Assembly (NCBI GenBank): GCA_963703175.1
Contig: OY969794.1
Location: 1,674,001-1,738,000, forward strand
DNA from: VRUE01 sp963703175
Lineage (GTDB): Bacteria > Actinomycetota > Thermoleophilia > Solirubrobacterales > 70-9
DNA: 64,000 nt
Direction of reading: 5' to 3'
In this document: one piece after another, positions 1 to 11,091 of the stretch
Layout of the letters: each line of letters begins with the position of its first letter
Numbering within the stretch: the stretch's first letter is position 1
Notes under the pieces: generated by a model
Database searches by the model: none
The model's input: the letters and a program-made list of their open reading frames with translations, nothing else
Told to the model about the DNA's origin: nothing
Made by a program: the position numbers and the translations under genes

Positions 1-400
1 CGTTGGGGCCGATGTCGTTGCTGTTGATCGTCTGGTCGGCTATTTCCGTGGAGGTGACCGAGTTTGGCGCGAGGTCACCTGCCGTCAGCGAATCTGGAGC
101 CACCTCGGAAGAGGTCACGGCGTTTTCGGCGATCTCGTCCGAGTTGACCGCGTCTTTGGCGATCTCGTCGCTGCCGACGGAGTCGGTGCCGAGGTCGTTG
201 GCGGTAACCGTCGCGTCGGCGATTTTCGGTGAGTTGACCGCGCTGTCGCGCAGGTCGACCGTGCGGACCGAGCCGTTGACGATCTGATTCGAGCCGATGC
301 TTGCTTTGGCAGCCAGCGCCGAGCCGGTCAGGGCGAGGAACAGGGCCAGGCAGCTGATTATGAGGGCGGGGGAGGGGCGGAACTTGGTCTTGCTGGTCAT
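1..400 (-). CDS. Secreted decapeptide-repeat protein (partial, 3' end outside window)
   Basis: ATG at 400-398 is preceded by an AAAGGAGA Shine-Dalgarno and opens a frame that runs off the left edge. The N-terminus (TSKTKFRPSPALIISC, then a hydrophobic run ending LTGSALAAK) is a signal peptide. What follows is a degenerate 10-residue repeat such as DAVNSDEIAE, NAVTSSEVAP, DSLTAGDLAP, NSVTSTEIAD. Proteins of this design are common in Thermoleophilia; their function is unknown, probably exported or surface. Only the first ~133 codons are visible. Confidence 0.75.
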   Translation of the reverse strand, partial: MTSKTKFRPSPALIISCLALFLALTGSALAAKASIGSNQIVNGSVRTVDLRDSAVNSPKIADATVTANDLGTDSVGSDEIAKDAVNSDEIAENAVTSSEVAPDSLTAGDLAPNSVTSTEIADQTINSNDIGPN

Positions 401-476
401 CTTGGGTCTCCTTTGTTGGTGTGGAACCTGATGAGCACAGCTTCGGCCGGATTCGGCTCTGTAACTACGGACCCTG

Positions 477-496
477 GGGGTGAACCTCCTCACCCC
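477..496. promoter_or_regulatory. Inverted repeat in a divergent intergenic gap
   Basis: GGGGTGA and TCACCCC form a perfect 7-bp inverted repeat with a 6-nt spacer, between the divergent repeat-protein gene and the monooxygenase gene. It sits 14 bp upstream of the monooxygenase -10 box (TAGATT, 510-515), where a regulator could bind. The rest of gap 401-521 shows nothing recognisable. The regulator is unknown. Confidence 0.4.
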
Positions 497-521
497 TCGG
501 CCCTCTCGGTAGATTGGCTGG

Positions 522-1847
522 ATGGCCAGTGCGCAGAAGGTCTGCATCATCGGAGCCGGGAGCTCGGGGCTAACTGCTTGCCAGGTTCTTGGCGCCCGGG
601 GGATCCCGTTCGACTGCTTTGAGAAGGGCTCGATGATCGGCGGCAACTGGCGCTATGAGAACGACAACGGGACGTCGTCCGCTTACAAGTCGCTGCACAT
701 CAACAGCGCCCGCAAGCTCATGTCCTATAAGGCGTTTCCGATGCCCGCGGACTACCCGGACTACCCCAGCCACTGGCAGGTCGCCAAGTATTTCGATGAC
801 TACGCGGAGCGATTTGGACTGAGCGAGAAGATCACCTTCAGGACCGAGGTCCTAGCGGCAGAGCCGCATGAAGACGGCTGGGAGGTGACCGTCGAGGGGC
901 CTGATGGCAGGCGGACCGAGTCCTACCAGGCCGTGCTCGTCGCCAACGGCCATCACTGGAAGCCGCGCTGGCCCGAACCCCCCTTCCCCGGCGCCGACGC
1001 CGACGCCTTCGAGGGTGAGCAGATGCACGTTCATCACTACCGCGAGCCCGATGTGCTCGTCGGCAAGCGCGTTCTGGTGCTCGGAATCGGCAACTCCGCC
1101 GTCGACGTCGCGGTTGAGTCGTCGCGGATCGCCGAGGCCACCTTTCTGGCGATGCGGCGTGGTGCCTACGTCCTGCCGAAGTTCCTCGGCGGCAAACCGA
1201 TCGATGAATCTGCCACGCCGGCCCTGAGCAGGCTCCCAATCCCGGTGCAGCGCTTCTTCTTCAACAGGTTGCTGAAGATGGCGATCGGGGAGATGACCGA
1301 CTATGGGCTGCCGAAGCCCGACCACAAGCTGCTCGAGTCCCATCCGACCGTGTCGTCAGAGCTTTTGCCGCGACTCGGCCACGGCGACATCACCGCCAAG
1401 CCGAACATTGACCGCTTCATCGGTGACCGCACGGTCCGCTTCGTCGACGGTAGCGAGGAGCAGATCGATCTGGTCGTCTATTGCACCGGCTACGAGATCT
1501 CCTTCCCCTTCCTCGACGAGAAGGTTTTCGCCGCCCCCGACAACCGCATGTCCCTCTACAAACGGGCCGTCTCGGCAGAGAACCCCGGTCTTTACTTCGT
1601 CGGCTTCATCCAGCCGCTTGGCCCGATCATGCCGATAGCCGAGGCACAATCAGAATGGATCTCAGACCTGCTCATGGGCAAGGCAGCTCTACCCCCGGCC
1701 CCGGAGATGCGCAAGGAGATCGCCGACTACGAACGCTGGCTGAAAAAGCGCTTTGTCGCATCCAAGCGCCACACGGTCGAGGTGGATTTCCACCCCTATC
1801 TACGCGAGATTGCCCGCGAGCGGGGGCGTTCGGCGCAGCCGGCTTGA
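522..1847 (+). CDS. Flavin-containing monooxygenase
   Basis: 441 aa, the usual length for class B flavoprotein monooxygenases. GAGSSG near residues 11-16 is the FAD Rossmann motif. The family fingerprint FxGxxxHxxxY occurs exactly as FEGEQMHVHHY, and a second Rossmann motif (GIGNSA) serves NADPH. It should catalyse NADPH- and O2-dependent oxygenation of a soft nucleophile or ketone; the substrate cannot be read from sequence. TAGATT lies 6 nt before the ATG and no Shine-Dalgarno is present, so the transcript is probably leaderless. Its 3' end overlaps the convergent small membrane protein gene by 52 bp. Confidence 0.85.
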   Translation: MASAQKVCIIGAGSSGLTACQVLGARGIPFDCFEKGSMIGGNWRYENDNGTSSAYKSLHINSARKLMSYKAFPMPADYPDYPSHWQVAKYFDDYAERFGLSEKITFRTEVLAAEPHEDGWEVTVEGPDGRRTESYQAVLVANGHHWKPRWPEPPFPGADADAFEGEQMHVHHYREPDVLVGKRVLVLGIGNSAVDVAVESSRIAEATFLAMRRGAYVLPKFLGGKPIDESATPALSRLPIPVQRFFFNRLLKMAIGEMTDYGLPKPDHKLLESHPTVSSELLPRLGHGDITAKPNIDRFIGDRTVRFVDGSEEQIDLVVYCTGYEISFPFLDEKVFAAPDNRMSLYKRAVSAENPGLYFVGFIQPLGPIMPIAEAQSEWISDLLMGKAALPPAPEMRKEIADYERWLKKRFVASKRHTVEVDFHPYLREIARERGRSAQPA

Positions 1848-2044
1848 GCGCCGCCGCCGGGGAGATGCTGAGGGCCGCGAGGGCGGATGGGGAGTGGTCG
1901 CCGGCGCTCGAAGCCGCCGCCTGAGTCTTCCACCTTGTCCTCGGCCTCTGGAGATTTACTCGCCCACCAGACAAGCCAAAGCGCGCCGATGACCGGAATC
2001 TTCAGCACGACCAGCAAGAAGAAAATGGGCCAGAACCCCTCCAT
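1796..2044 (-). CDS. Small single-span membrane protein
   Basis: 82 aa from the ATG at 2044; a GTG directly in front at 2047 is an alternative start. The N-terminus (MEGFWPIFFLLVVLKIPVIG) is one strong membrane helix, followed by an acidic patch and a Pro/Arg/Gly-rich cytosolic tail. This layout matches small conserved actinobacterial proteins of unknown role. TACACT (2051-2056) is 6 nt upstream of ATG, suggesting a leaderless message. The tail is read antisense to the end of the monooxygenase gene. Confidence 0.65.
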   Translation of the reverse strand: MEGFWPIFFLLVVLKIPVIGALWLVWWASKSPEAEDKVEDSGGGFERRRPLPIRPRGPQHLPGGGAQAGCAERPRSRAISRR

Positions 2045-2057
2045 CACGCCAGTGTAG

Positions 2058-2124
2058 CTAGCGCACCCCAGTCGACGGGCCGAAAACAGGAGATATAGGC
2101 GGGTTTTAGGCCCGTCGGCGCTAG
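2058..2124. repeat. Multi-arm inverted repeat after the HAD gene
   Basis: Three nested complementary segments: CTAGCGC/GCGCTAG (2058-2064, 2118-2124), CGACGGGCC/GGCCCGTCG (2073-2081, 2109-2117) and AAAAC/GTTTT (2083-2087, 2103-2107). The outer arm contains the stop codon of the HAD gene. It probably ends that transcript on the minus strand, although no T-run follows. It abuts the -10 box of the small membrane protein gene. Confidence 0.55.
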
Positions 2125-2597
2125 AGGCCGTTGGCCCAGGCGGTCAGGGCTTCGACTTGGACCTCCTCCAGGCCAAGATGGGACTCGGTTGGAACCAGCA
2201 GGGTCGGCTCGTCGCGCCCACGAGCCCATTCGTAGCAGCTCTCATCGAAGTTGTCGTCGATCCAGGCCAGCGGTCGCCCCTTGCCGTACTCGTCCAGCGG
2301 CCCCAGCTTCCAGTGCGCAGAGCCGAAGCGCGCAGCTCCGTCGAAGGTCAGATAGGGCAGTTCGAGTATGCCCAGGATGTTGGGGAGGTAGTCGTTCGCT
2401 TTGTCCTCCCAACCCGTGGCCCAGACCAGGTCGTAGACCTCCCCCAGCTGCTTCAACCGGTCTCCGGCCGCTAAGGAGATGCAATGCACCATCCCGTCAA
2501 TCAGCTCGAACCGCGCCTCCGACTTATCCGGAGGCTCATCGAAGCCAAAGAGAGAGATGACGCCGTCGACGTCGACGGCGAGGATCGGCCGGCTCAT
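2121..2597 (-). CDS. HAD-like hydrolase domain protein
   Basis: 158 aa. DVDGV near the N-terminus is the HAD nucleophile motif, TGWEDKA fits motif II, and WIDDNFD fits the C-terminal acidic motif IV. It is a small cap-less HAD protein resembling the HAD domain found in RNA-repair and house-cleaning phosphatases; the substrate is unknown. TAGCCT (minus strand, 2604-2609) lies 6 nt before ATG, suggesting a leaderless message. It follows rpsG by 13 bp on the same strand. Confidence 0.7.
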   Translation of the reverse strand: MSRPILAVDVDGVISLFGFDEPPDKSEARFELIDGMVHCISLAAGDRLKQLGEVYDLVWATGWEDKANDYLPNILGILELPYLTFDGAARFGSAHWKLGPLDEYGKGRPLAWIDDNFDESCYEWARGRDEPTLLVPTESHLGLEEVQVEALTAWANGL

Positions 2598-2610
2598 GGA
2601 GCCAGGCTAG

Positions 2611-3081
2611 CTACCAACGGTAATGCGCAAATGCCTTGTTGGCTTGAGCCATTCTGTAGATATCGTCTTTGCGCTTCCAGGCGCCACCCTGCTGTTGCGT
2701 CGAGTCGAGTATTTCGGTGGCGAGGCGCTCTGACATCGAGTACTCGCGGCGGTTGCGGGCGAAGTCGACCAGCCAGCGGACAGCCAGCGTGCGTGCCCGG
2801 CGAGCGGGGACCTCGACCGGCACCTGGTAGGTGGCGCCGCCGACCCGGCGCGAGCGAACCTCGAGCACCGGCGTAAGTTGTTTGATTGCTGCCTCGAGCG
2901 TCTCGACCGGATCCTCGTTGGAGCGCTCGCCGACGATCGCCAGGGCGTCGTAGACGATCCGCTCGGCGAGCGACTTCTTGCCGTCGCTCATCACCTTGTT
3001 GATGACCTGCTGGACGAGCCGGTTGCGGAAGCGGGCGTCCGGTTCGACCGGCCGGATCGTTGCGGCAGAGCGACGCGGCAT
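2611..3081 (-). CDS. rpsG: 30S ribosomal protein S7
   Basis: 156 aa, standard S7 length, beginning MPRRSAA and ending KAFAHYRW. S7 nucleates assembly of the 30S head by binding the 3' domain of 16S rRNA. Conserved stretches such as INKVMSDGKKSLAERIVYDAL and ARNRREYSM-type residues are present. It follows rpsL after 2 nt, as in most bacteria, but both genes run opposite to fusA and tuf, which is unusual. Confidence 0.97.
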   Translation of the reverse strand: MPRRSAATIRPVEPDARFRNRLVQQVINKVMSDGKKSLAERIVYDALAIVGERSNEDPVETLEAAIKQLTPVLEVRSRRVGGATYQVPVEVPARRARTLAVRWLVDFARNRREYSMSERLATEILDSTQQQGGAWKRKDDIYRMAQANKAFAHYRW

Positions 3082-3083
3082 TC

Positions 3084-3479
3084 CTAGGAGGCCTTGACGC
3101 CGTAGAGGGAGCGGGCCTGCTTGCGGTCGGCGACGCCGGCCGCGTCGAGGGTGCCGCGGACGACCTTGTAGCGGACGCCCGGCAGATCCTTGACCCGGCC
3201 GCCGCGAACGAGGACCACCGAGTGCTCCTGAAGGTTGTGACCCTCGCCGGGGATGTAGGTGGTGACCTCCATCCCGTTGGTGAGGCGCACACGGGCAATC
3301 TTGCGCAGAGCCGAGTTCGGCTTCTTCGGCGTTACCGTTGCGACGCGGGTGCAGACACCGCGCCGTTGCGGCGCCGCGACGCTCTTCTTCCGCCCTTGGC
3401 CCGACTTGAGGCCCGGCGTCGTCGTCTTCTTCTTAGGCCGCTTGCGGCCCTTGCGAATAAGTTGGTTCGTGTTCGGCAC
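3084..3479 (-). CDS. rpsL: 30S ribosomal protein S12
   Basis: 131 aa from the GTG at 3479, giving the standard N-terminus PNTNQLIRKGR. TPKKPNSALRK is the decoding-centre loop where streptomycin resistance arises. A longer frame exists upstream, but that part has no S12 homology. There is no Shine-Dalgarno; TACCAT lies 8 nt upstream, so an internal leaderless promoter is possible. The first 148 bp overlap, in another frame, the 3' end of the upstream membrane-protein gene. Confidence 0.95.
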   Translation of the reverse strand: MPNTNQLIRKGRKRPKKKTTTPGLKSGQGRKKSVAAPQRRGVCTRVATVTPKKPNSALRKIARVRLTNGMEVTTYIPGEGHNLQEHSVVLVRGGRVKDLPGVRYKVVRGTLDAAGVADRKQARSLYGVKAS

Positions 3480-4333
3480 GGGCGCGCATGGTAGCGGGCC
3501 GCCGCCTTTGGGGCCACAACGAGCAACGCGCCAGCCAAAATCAGGCCTGCCGCGGCGGCTATCTGGGCGTAGAAGCCGTTGTAGAGAACCGCCTTGGCAG
3601 CGGAGAAGCGGGTCGCCTCGGCACCGGCATCGAGGCCGGCAGGCAGGTCGACGAGGAGAATCACCGCGAGGCTGAGCAGGCCGAGTGCGAAAACGATCCG
3701 ACCCAGGCCGCGGCGGCCTTCGTTGCGTAAGGCGATGAGGGCGAGAAGCCCGGCGAGCAGCGCCACCGGAACCAGTAGATAGGCATGCGCTTGGCCGGCT
3801 GTCTCGGTACCAACCGTGGGCGCGGTTGCCGCTGGCAAGCCGGCATAGCCCGGCTGACCGATTTCGACCGCGCGGTAGTCGACAAACTGGGCGGCGATCA
3901 AACAACCGGCGCTGGCGAGGATCGTTAGGCAGATCGCCCGTTGCGGGGTGAGGATCGCGCTGGCCCGAGTGGCGGCACGCTGTGCCCATGCGGCAGCACG
4001 AAGTAGCCGCCGTTCGAGCACGGCGAGTCCACGAAAGAGGAGTGCGCCAGCCGGTCGCAAGCCGCGGCCGAGACGTCGCCCTCCTTTCCGCGCCGACCGC
4101 CCAGCCATAGCCAGTCGAGGCCAGGCACGCTGAAGCCCGCGGTTGACCATGCGATCGAGCTTCGTGGTCGCAGTTCGTATGCGGCGCCCAACCGCTGCTA
4201 TCATCGCGCGTCGCTCAGGCTTCTTCTTCGCAGTTCGTTTCGCCGGGCCCGCGAGGGCCTTTTTCATGCGCCGATCCCGGCGGCTCTTGCCGGTAGGCCT
4301 CGATTTCTTAGATTTCTCTCGTCCCCAATTCAT
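3332..4333 (-). CDS. Predicted multi-span membrane protein overlapping rpsL
   Basis: 333 aa. Residues ~1-110 are very Lys/Arg-rich; about four hydrophobic helices follow, with a conserved-looking extracellular segment (QFVDYRAVEIGQ). I recall similar proteins in Thermoleophilia but no function. After the last helix (ALLVVAPKAAA) the frame does not stop. It continues ~49 codons as an Arg-rich tail read out of frame through the start of rpsL. Either the overlap is real or the natural stop has been lost. Start ATG has AGGGTGA upstream. It diverges from fusA with a 23-bp gap. Confidence 0.6.
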   Translation of the reverse strand: MNWGREKSKKSRPTGKSRRDRRMKKALAGPAKRTAKKKPERRAMIAAVGRRIRTATTKLDRMVNRGLQRAWPRLAMAGRSARKGGRRLGRGLRPAGALLFRGLAVLERRLLRAAAWAQRAATRASAILTPQRAICLTILASAGCLIAAQFVDYRAVEIGQPGYAGLPAATAPTVGTETAGQAHAYLLVPVALLAGLLALIALRNEGRRGLGRIVFALGLLSLAVILLVDLPAGLDAGAEATRFSAAKAVLYNGFYAQIAAAAGLILAGALLVVAPKAAARYHARPCRTRTNLFARAASGLRRRRRRRASSRAKGGRRASRRRNGAVSAPASQR

Positions 4334-4356
4334 AAAGGCACGCTCACCCTAAGACC

Positions 4357-6468
<2,112 letters not shown>

Positions 6469-6589
6469 ATCTGGCTATATTTCCCAGGTTCGCCTGCAGG
6501 CAGCAGGTTCCCGGCTGCCAGGCAGTTGCAAACAAAGTCAAGCACCCAAGTCAGACAGAACCCGACTTCGAAAGGTAGAACGGAGAGCG

Positions 6590-7774
<1,185 letters not shown>

Positions 7775-7784
7775 CTCAGGATCC

Positions 7785-7882
7785 GGGGCGGGCTTCGCCC
7801 CCTCGCCGCTTTCGCGGCGAGAAGGTTTTAAAAAGACATACGACCGGGGGCGGCGCCCCACCATTTGGGGCGGCGCCCTTTT
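7785..7882 (+). terminator. Cluster of terminator-like hairpins between tuf and rpsJ
   Basis: Four GC hairpins in a row: GGGGC/GCCCC (7785-7801), a perfect CTCGCCGC-tttc-GCGGCGAG (7802-7821) followed by AAGGTTTTAAAAAG, then two near-identical GGGGCGGCGCCC hairpins (7846-7859 and 7867-7878), the last followed by TTTT. This looks like intrinsic termination or attenuation separating tuf from the ribosomal operon. Confidence 0.65.
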
Positions 7883-7924
7883 CGCGCGGTGAAGGCGCGG
7901 AGGAAGAACAGAAAGAAAACAGAC

Positions 7925-8245
7925 GTGGCGACCATTGCGGCACAGAAAATCCGGATTCGACTGAAGGCGTACGATCACGACGCCATAGATCGGGCTGCCC
8001 GCGAGATCGTCGAGACCGCAGAGCGCACCGGCGCCAGCGTCTCCGGCCCGGTTCCTCTCCCCACCGAGAAAAACGTCTACTGCGTGATCCGCTCTCCCTT
8101 CAAGGACAAGGACTCACGTGAGCACTTTGAGATCCGCACCCACAAGCGCCTGATCGACATCCTTCAGCCGTCGCCGAAAACGGTCGACTCGCTGCAGCGG
8201 CTGGACTCGCTACCGGCCGGCGTCGACATCGAGATCCGGTTGTAG
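7925..8245 (+). CDS. rpsJ: 30S ribosomal protein S10
   Basis: 106 aa from the GTG at 7925; ATIAAQKIRIRLKAYDH is the usual S10 start. S10 binds the 30S head and is also a NusG/Nus-factor partner in antitermination. An upstream GTG at 7890 would add 12 basic residues. The purine-rich stretch with GGAGG at ~7900 is far from the chosen start, so the exact start is uncertain. First gene of the long ribosomal operon. Confidence 0.93.
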   Translation: MATIAAQKIRIRLKAYDHDAIDRAAREIVETAERTGASVSGPVPLPTEKNVYCVIRSPFKDKDSREHFEIRTHKRLIDILQPSPKTVDSLQRLDSLPAGVDIEIRL

Positions 8246-8253
8246 AGGTTCTG

Positions 8254-8883
8254 ATGGCGGCGATCCTCGGCAAGAAGCTTGGTATGACGCAGATCTTCCG
8301 CGAGGACGGCACGGTCATTCCGGTAACGGTAATCGAGGCCGGGCCCTGCAAGGTGACCGCTGTACGCGATGCCGAGCGCGACGGCTACGCAGCCGTGCAG
8401 CTGGCCTTCGACGAGGTCAAGATCTCCAAGCTGAGTAAGGCGGAGCTTGGACACCTAATGAAGGCCGATGCGCCGCCGATGCGCCATCTGGTCGAGTTTC
8501 GCGATGAGGACCTCGGCGCCGAGGAGGGTCCCAAGATCGGCGACGACGTCACCGTTGCCGCCTTCGAGGCGGGCCAGCGGGTCAAAGTCTCCGGGGTTTC
8601 CATCGGCAAGGGCTTCCAGGGTGGCATCAAGCGCCACAACTTCAGCCGCGGGCCGGTCACGCACGGTTCGCACAATGTTCGGGCGCCTGGCTCGATCGGC
8701 GCTAGCGCCTTCCCCGGCCGCGTCTTCAAAGGACAGCGAATGCCAGGGCAGATGGGCAACAAGCGGACGACCCAGCGTGGCCTGGAAGTCGCCGACGTCG
8801 ACGCTGAGCGCAACCTGCTGCTACTCAAGGGTTCGGTACCTGGTTCGCGCAACGCGCTGATCGAGGTGAGGACCGATGTCTAA
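8254..8883 (+). CDS. rplC: 50S ribosomal protein L3
   Basis: 209 aa, begins AAILGKKLGMTQIF, the L3 hallmark. It carries the conserved extended loop (VTHGSHNVRAPGSIG, then PGRVFKGQRMPGQMG) that reaches toward the peptidyl transferase centre. GAGGTT precedes the ATG. It overlaps rplD by 8 bp. Confidence 0.96.
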   Translation: MAAILGKKLGMTQIFREDGTVIPVTVIEAGPCKVTAVRDAERDGYAAVQLAFDEVKISKLSKAELGHLMKADAPPMRHLVEFRDEDLGAEEGPKIGDDVTVAAFEAGQRVKVSGVSIGKGFQGGIKRHNFSRGPVTHGSHNVRAPGSIGASAFPGRVFKGQRMPGQMGNKRTTQRGLEVADVDAERNLLLLKGSVPGSRNALIEVRTDV

Positions 8884-9487
8884 AGCAACGGTGCTGGGCA
8901 AGACGACCAAAGCGGATCTGCCGAAAGAGCTCTTCGCCGAGCCGTTCCATCACTCGCTGGTACACGAGACGGCCCGTGCTGATTTGGCTTCCCGCCGTCG
9001 CGGTACGGCCTCGACGTTGACCCGCGGCGAGGTTGCTTTCACCACCGCCAAGGCCTGGCGGCAGAAGGGCACTGGTCGCGCTCGCGCCGGCACGCTTGGC
9101 GTCCCCAACCGTTTCGGCGGCGGTGTCGCCTTTGGTCCCAAGCCGCGCCACTACACGGTCAAGGTCAATCGCAAGGCGCGGCGCAAGGCGATGCGTGCGG
9201 CGCTCTCGGTCCACGCCGAGCGTGGCAGCGTCGCTGTGCTCGACCCGGCCCCTTTCGAGACGCCGTCGACCAAAGCAGCTGCGCAGGCGCTGGAGAAATG
9301 GGGTGCGAAGCGCCCGACGTTGGTCGTTCTTGACGCCGAGGAGACCGGTGCACTGAAGAGCTTTCGCAACCTTGCTCGGATTACGGTCGCTGAGGTTGGC
9401 GCGATCGGGGTCGCCGACGTGATCGGCGCCGCTTCGCTGGTGCTTTCGGAAAAAGCACTGGAAACGCTGCAGGAGAGGCTCGGCTGA
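8876..9487 (+). CDS. rplD: 50S ribosomal protein L4
   Basis: 203 aa, typical L4 length. The extended loop (TRGEVAFTTAKAWRQKGTGRARAGT) lines the exit tunnel. In Enterobacteria L4 also represses its own operon through the S10 leader; no such leader is visible here. Its start lies inside the end of rplC, and the gap after it is filled by a palindromic element. Confidence 0.95.
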   Translation: MSKATVLGKTTKADLPKELFAEPFHHSLVHETARADLASRRRGTASTLTRGEVAFTTAKAWRQKGTGRARAGTLGVPNRFGGGVAFGPKPRHYTVKVNRKARRKAMRAALSVHAERGSVAVLDPAPFETPSTKAAAQALEKWGAKRPTLVVLDAEETGALKSFRNLARITVAEVGAIGVADVIGAASLVLSEKALETLQERLG

Positions 9488-9489
9488 TG

Positions 9490-9651
9490 GTGCCCCTTCC
9501 CAGAACAGTGCACCCGAAAATGGCGGCCTCGGGCTGCCGCCATGCGGCGTCCTCAGTCGGCCACGTACTTCCAGTACGTGGCCTCCCTGCGTCCTTGCCT
9601 GGCGACATCCGAGTCTCGCCATTTTGGGCACCCTGTTCAGGGAAGGGGCAC
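9490..9651. repeat. Palindromic element A filling the rplD-rplW gap
   Basis: Left arm 9490-9525 pairs with right arm 9617-9651 with few mismatches; the tips are GTGCCCCTTCCC and GGGAAGGGGCAC. Inside is a perfect 11-bp hairpin GGCCACGTACT-tcc-AGTACGTGGCC (9559-9583). The linkers GCGTCCTCAGTCGG and CCCTGCGTCCTTG are shared with elements B-D. The right arm holds the GGAAGGGG Shine-Dalgarno of rplW, so folding would hide it. No insertion-sequence features or T-run. Confidence 0.8.
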
Positions 9652-9653
9652 TG

Positions 9654-9947
9654 ATGGACGCTCGCAACATCATCATCAGCCCGGTCGTCTCGGAGAAGAG
9701 CTACGCGTTGATCGGCGAAGGCAAGTACACCTTCCGGGTCAACGACCGCGCCCACAAGACCCAGATCGCCACTGCGGTCGAAGAGATTTTCGATGTCGGC
9801 GTGGCCGAGGTGCGTACCTCCAAGGTGCGACCGAAGCCCAAGCGCCGCAACCTGAGCAAAGGCCGAACCCGTGGCTGGAAGAAGGCGATTGTCCAGCTGA
9901 TGCCGGGTGAACGGATCGAGTTGTTCGAAGGCGCCGAGACTGCCTAG
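9654..9947 (+). CDS. rplW: 50S ribosomal protein L23
   Basis: 97 aa from the ATG at 9654 (MDARNIIISPVVSEKS), the normal L23 start; an upstream in-frame ATG falls inside the palindromic element. L23 sits at the tunnel exit and docks trigger factor and SRP. Its Shine-Dalgarno lies in the 3' arm of element A. Confidence 0.95.
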   Translation: MDARNIIISPVVSEKSYALIGEGKYTFRVNDRAHKTQIATAVEEIFDVGVAEVRTSKVRPKPKRRNLSKGRTRGWKKAIVQLMPGERIELFEGAETA

Positions 9948-9957
9948 GAGATAACTG

Positions 9958-10803
9958 ATGCCGAACCGCAAAACCAAACCGACCAGCCCTGGACGCCGCT
10001 TCGCCACCTACCCGTTGCGCGAGCAGCTGACCGCTTCCGAGCCGGAGGCGAAGCTGACCGAGGGACTACGCAAGACCGGCGGGCGCAACGCCAACGGCCG
10101 CGTCACCGCCCGCCATCGCGGCGGCGGCGCCAAGCGGCGTTATCGCAAGATCGACTTCAAGCGGCGGCTTAAGGACGGCGTGCCGGCCAAGGTGGCCAGC
10201 ATTGAGTACGACCCGAACCGCAGCTGCTACATCGCGCTGATCCATTACGCCGACGGCGAGAAGAGCTACATCCTCGCCCCCGCGGCGCTTTCGGTCGGCG
10301 ACACGGTCCAGTCGGGCTCCGGAGCGGACATCAAACCCGGCCATGCGCTGGCACTGAGCGAGATGCCGACCGGCACGATCGTTCACAACGTCGAGCTGAC
10401 TGCAGGTCAGGGCGGCAAGATGGGGCGCGCCGCCGGCGCCGCGATTCAGCTGGTCGCCAAGGAGGGTGAGATGGTCACCCTGCGCCTACCGTCTTCGGAG
10501 ATGCGAATGGTGCGCGCCGAGTGCCGCGCCACCGTTGGGCAGCTCTCCAATGCCGAGCACCAGAACATGAAGATCGGCAAGGCCGGGCGCAATCGGCATA
10601 AGGGCAAGCGACCGCAGTCGCGCGGTGTGGCGATGAACCCGGTCGACCACCCGCATGGCGGCGGCGAGGCTCACCACACGCCCGGCGGCCATCCCGTTAC
10701 GCCTTGGGGAAAGCCAACGCTCGGTTACCGCACCCGTAAGAAGGGCAAGCAGTCCGATCGCTACATCGTGCGCGGCCGCCGCCGCGGGAAGAAGAAGAGG
10801 TAA
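9958..10803 (+). CDS. rplB: 50S ribosomal protein L2
   Basis: 281 aa. The conserved C-terminal NPVDHPHGGGEAHH motif near the peptidyl transferase centre is intact, as are the RNA-binding segments (RHRGGGAKRRYR). Length is typical. It follows rplW after 10 bp, with AGGAG before ATG. Confidence 0.97.
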   Translation: MPNRKTKPTSPGRRFATYPLREQLTASEPEAKLTEGLRKTGGRNANGRVTARHRGGGAKRRYRKIDFKRRLKDGVPAKVASIEYDPNRSCYIALIHYADGEKSYILAPAALSVGDTVQSGSGADIKPGHALALSEMPTGTIVHNVELTAGQGGKMGRAAGAAIQLVAKEGEMVTLRLPSSEMRMVRAECRATVGQLSNAEHQNMKIGKAGRNRHKGKRPQSRGVAMNPVDHPHGGGEAHHTPGGHPVTPWGKPTLGYRTRKKGKQSDRYIVRGRRRGKKKR

Positions 10804-10813
10804 GCGACAGATC

Positions 10814-11089
10814 ATGGGACGCTCGACCAAAAAGGGGCCGTGGGTGGAAGCGGCGTTGATGAAGAGGATCAACGCGATGAACGAGTCCGGCCAGAAGCAG
10901 ATGGTGAAAACCTGGTCTCGGACCTCGACGGTCTTCCCCGACATGGTTGGTCACACGATCGCCGTCCACGACGGCAAGAAGCACGTCCCGGTCTTCATCT
11001 CGGAGTCGATGGTCGGCCACAAGCTGGGCGAGTTCGCGCCGACTAGGACCTTCCGCGCCCACTCCGGTACCGGCAAGGGCGGTGACTAG
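10814..11089 (+). CDS. rpsS: 30S ribosomal protein S19
   Basis: 91 aa from the ATG at 10814 (MGRSTKKGPWVEAAL). S19 lies in the 30S head next to S13. Core motifs WSRTSTVFPDMVGHTIAVHDG and GHKLGEFAPTRTFRAH are standard. It lies 10 bp after rplB and 2 bp before rplV. Confidence 0.96.
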   Translation: MGRSTKKGPWVEAALMKRINAMNESGQKQMVKTWSRTSTVFPDMVGHTIAVHDGKKHVPVFISESMVGHKLGEFAPTRTFRAHSGTGKGGD

Positions 11090-11091
11090 CG

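Noticed and set aside
1..287. CRISPR-like or plus-strand gene in the repetitive left edge
   Set aside because: Repeats are at the amino-acid level with drifting codons and no spacers; the minus-strand frame with a signal peptide explains them.
3480..3989. 170-residue upstream extension of rpsL
   Set aside because: The extra part has no S12 similarity and is a frame shadow of the membrane-protein gene; S12 begins naturally at the GTG at 3479.
9490..9651. L4-binding S10-type leader as in E. coli
   Set aside because: It lies after rplD rather than before rpsJ, and its relatives occur next to unrelated genes.
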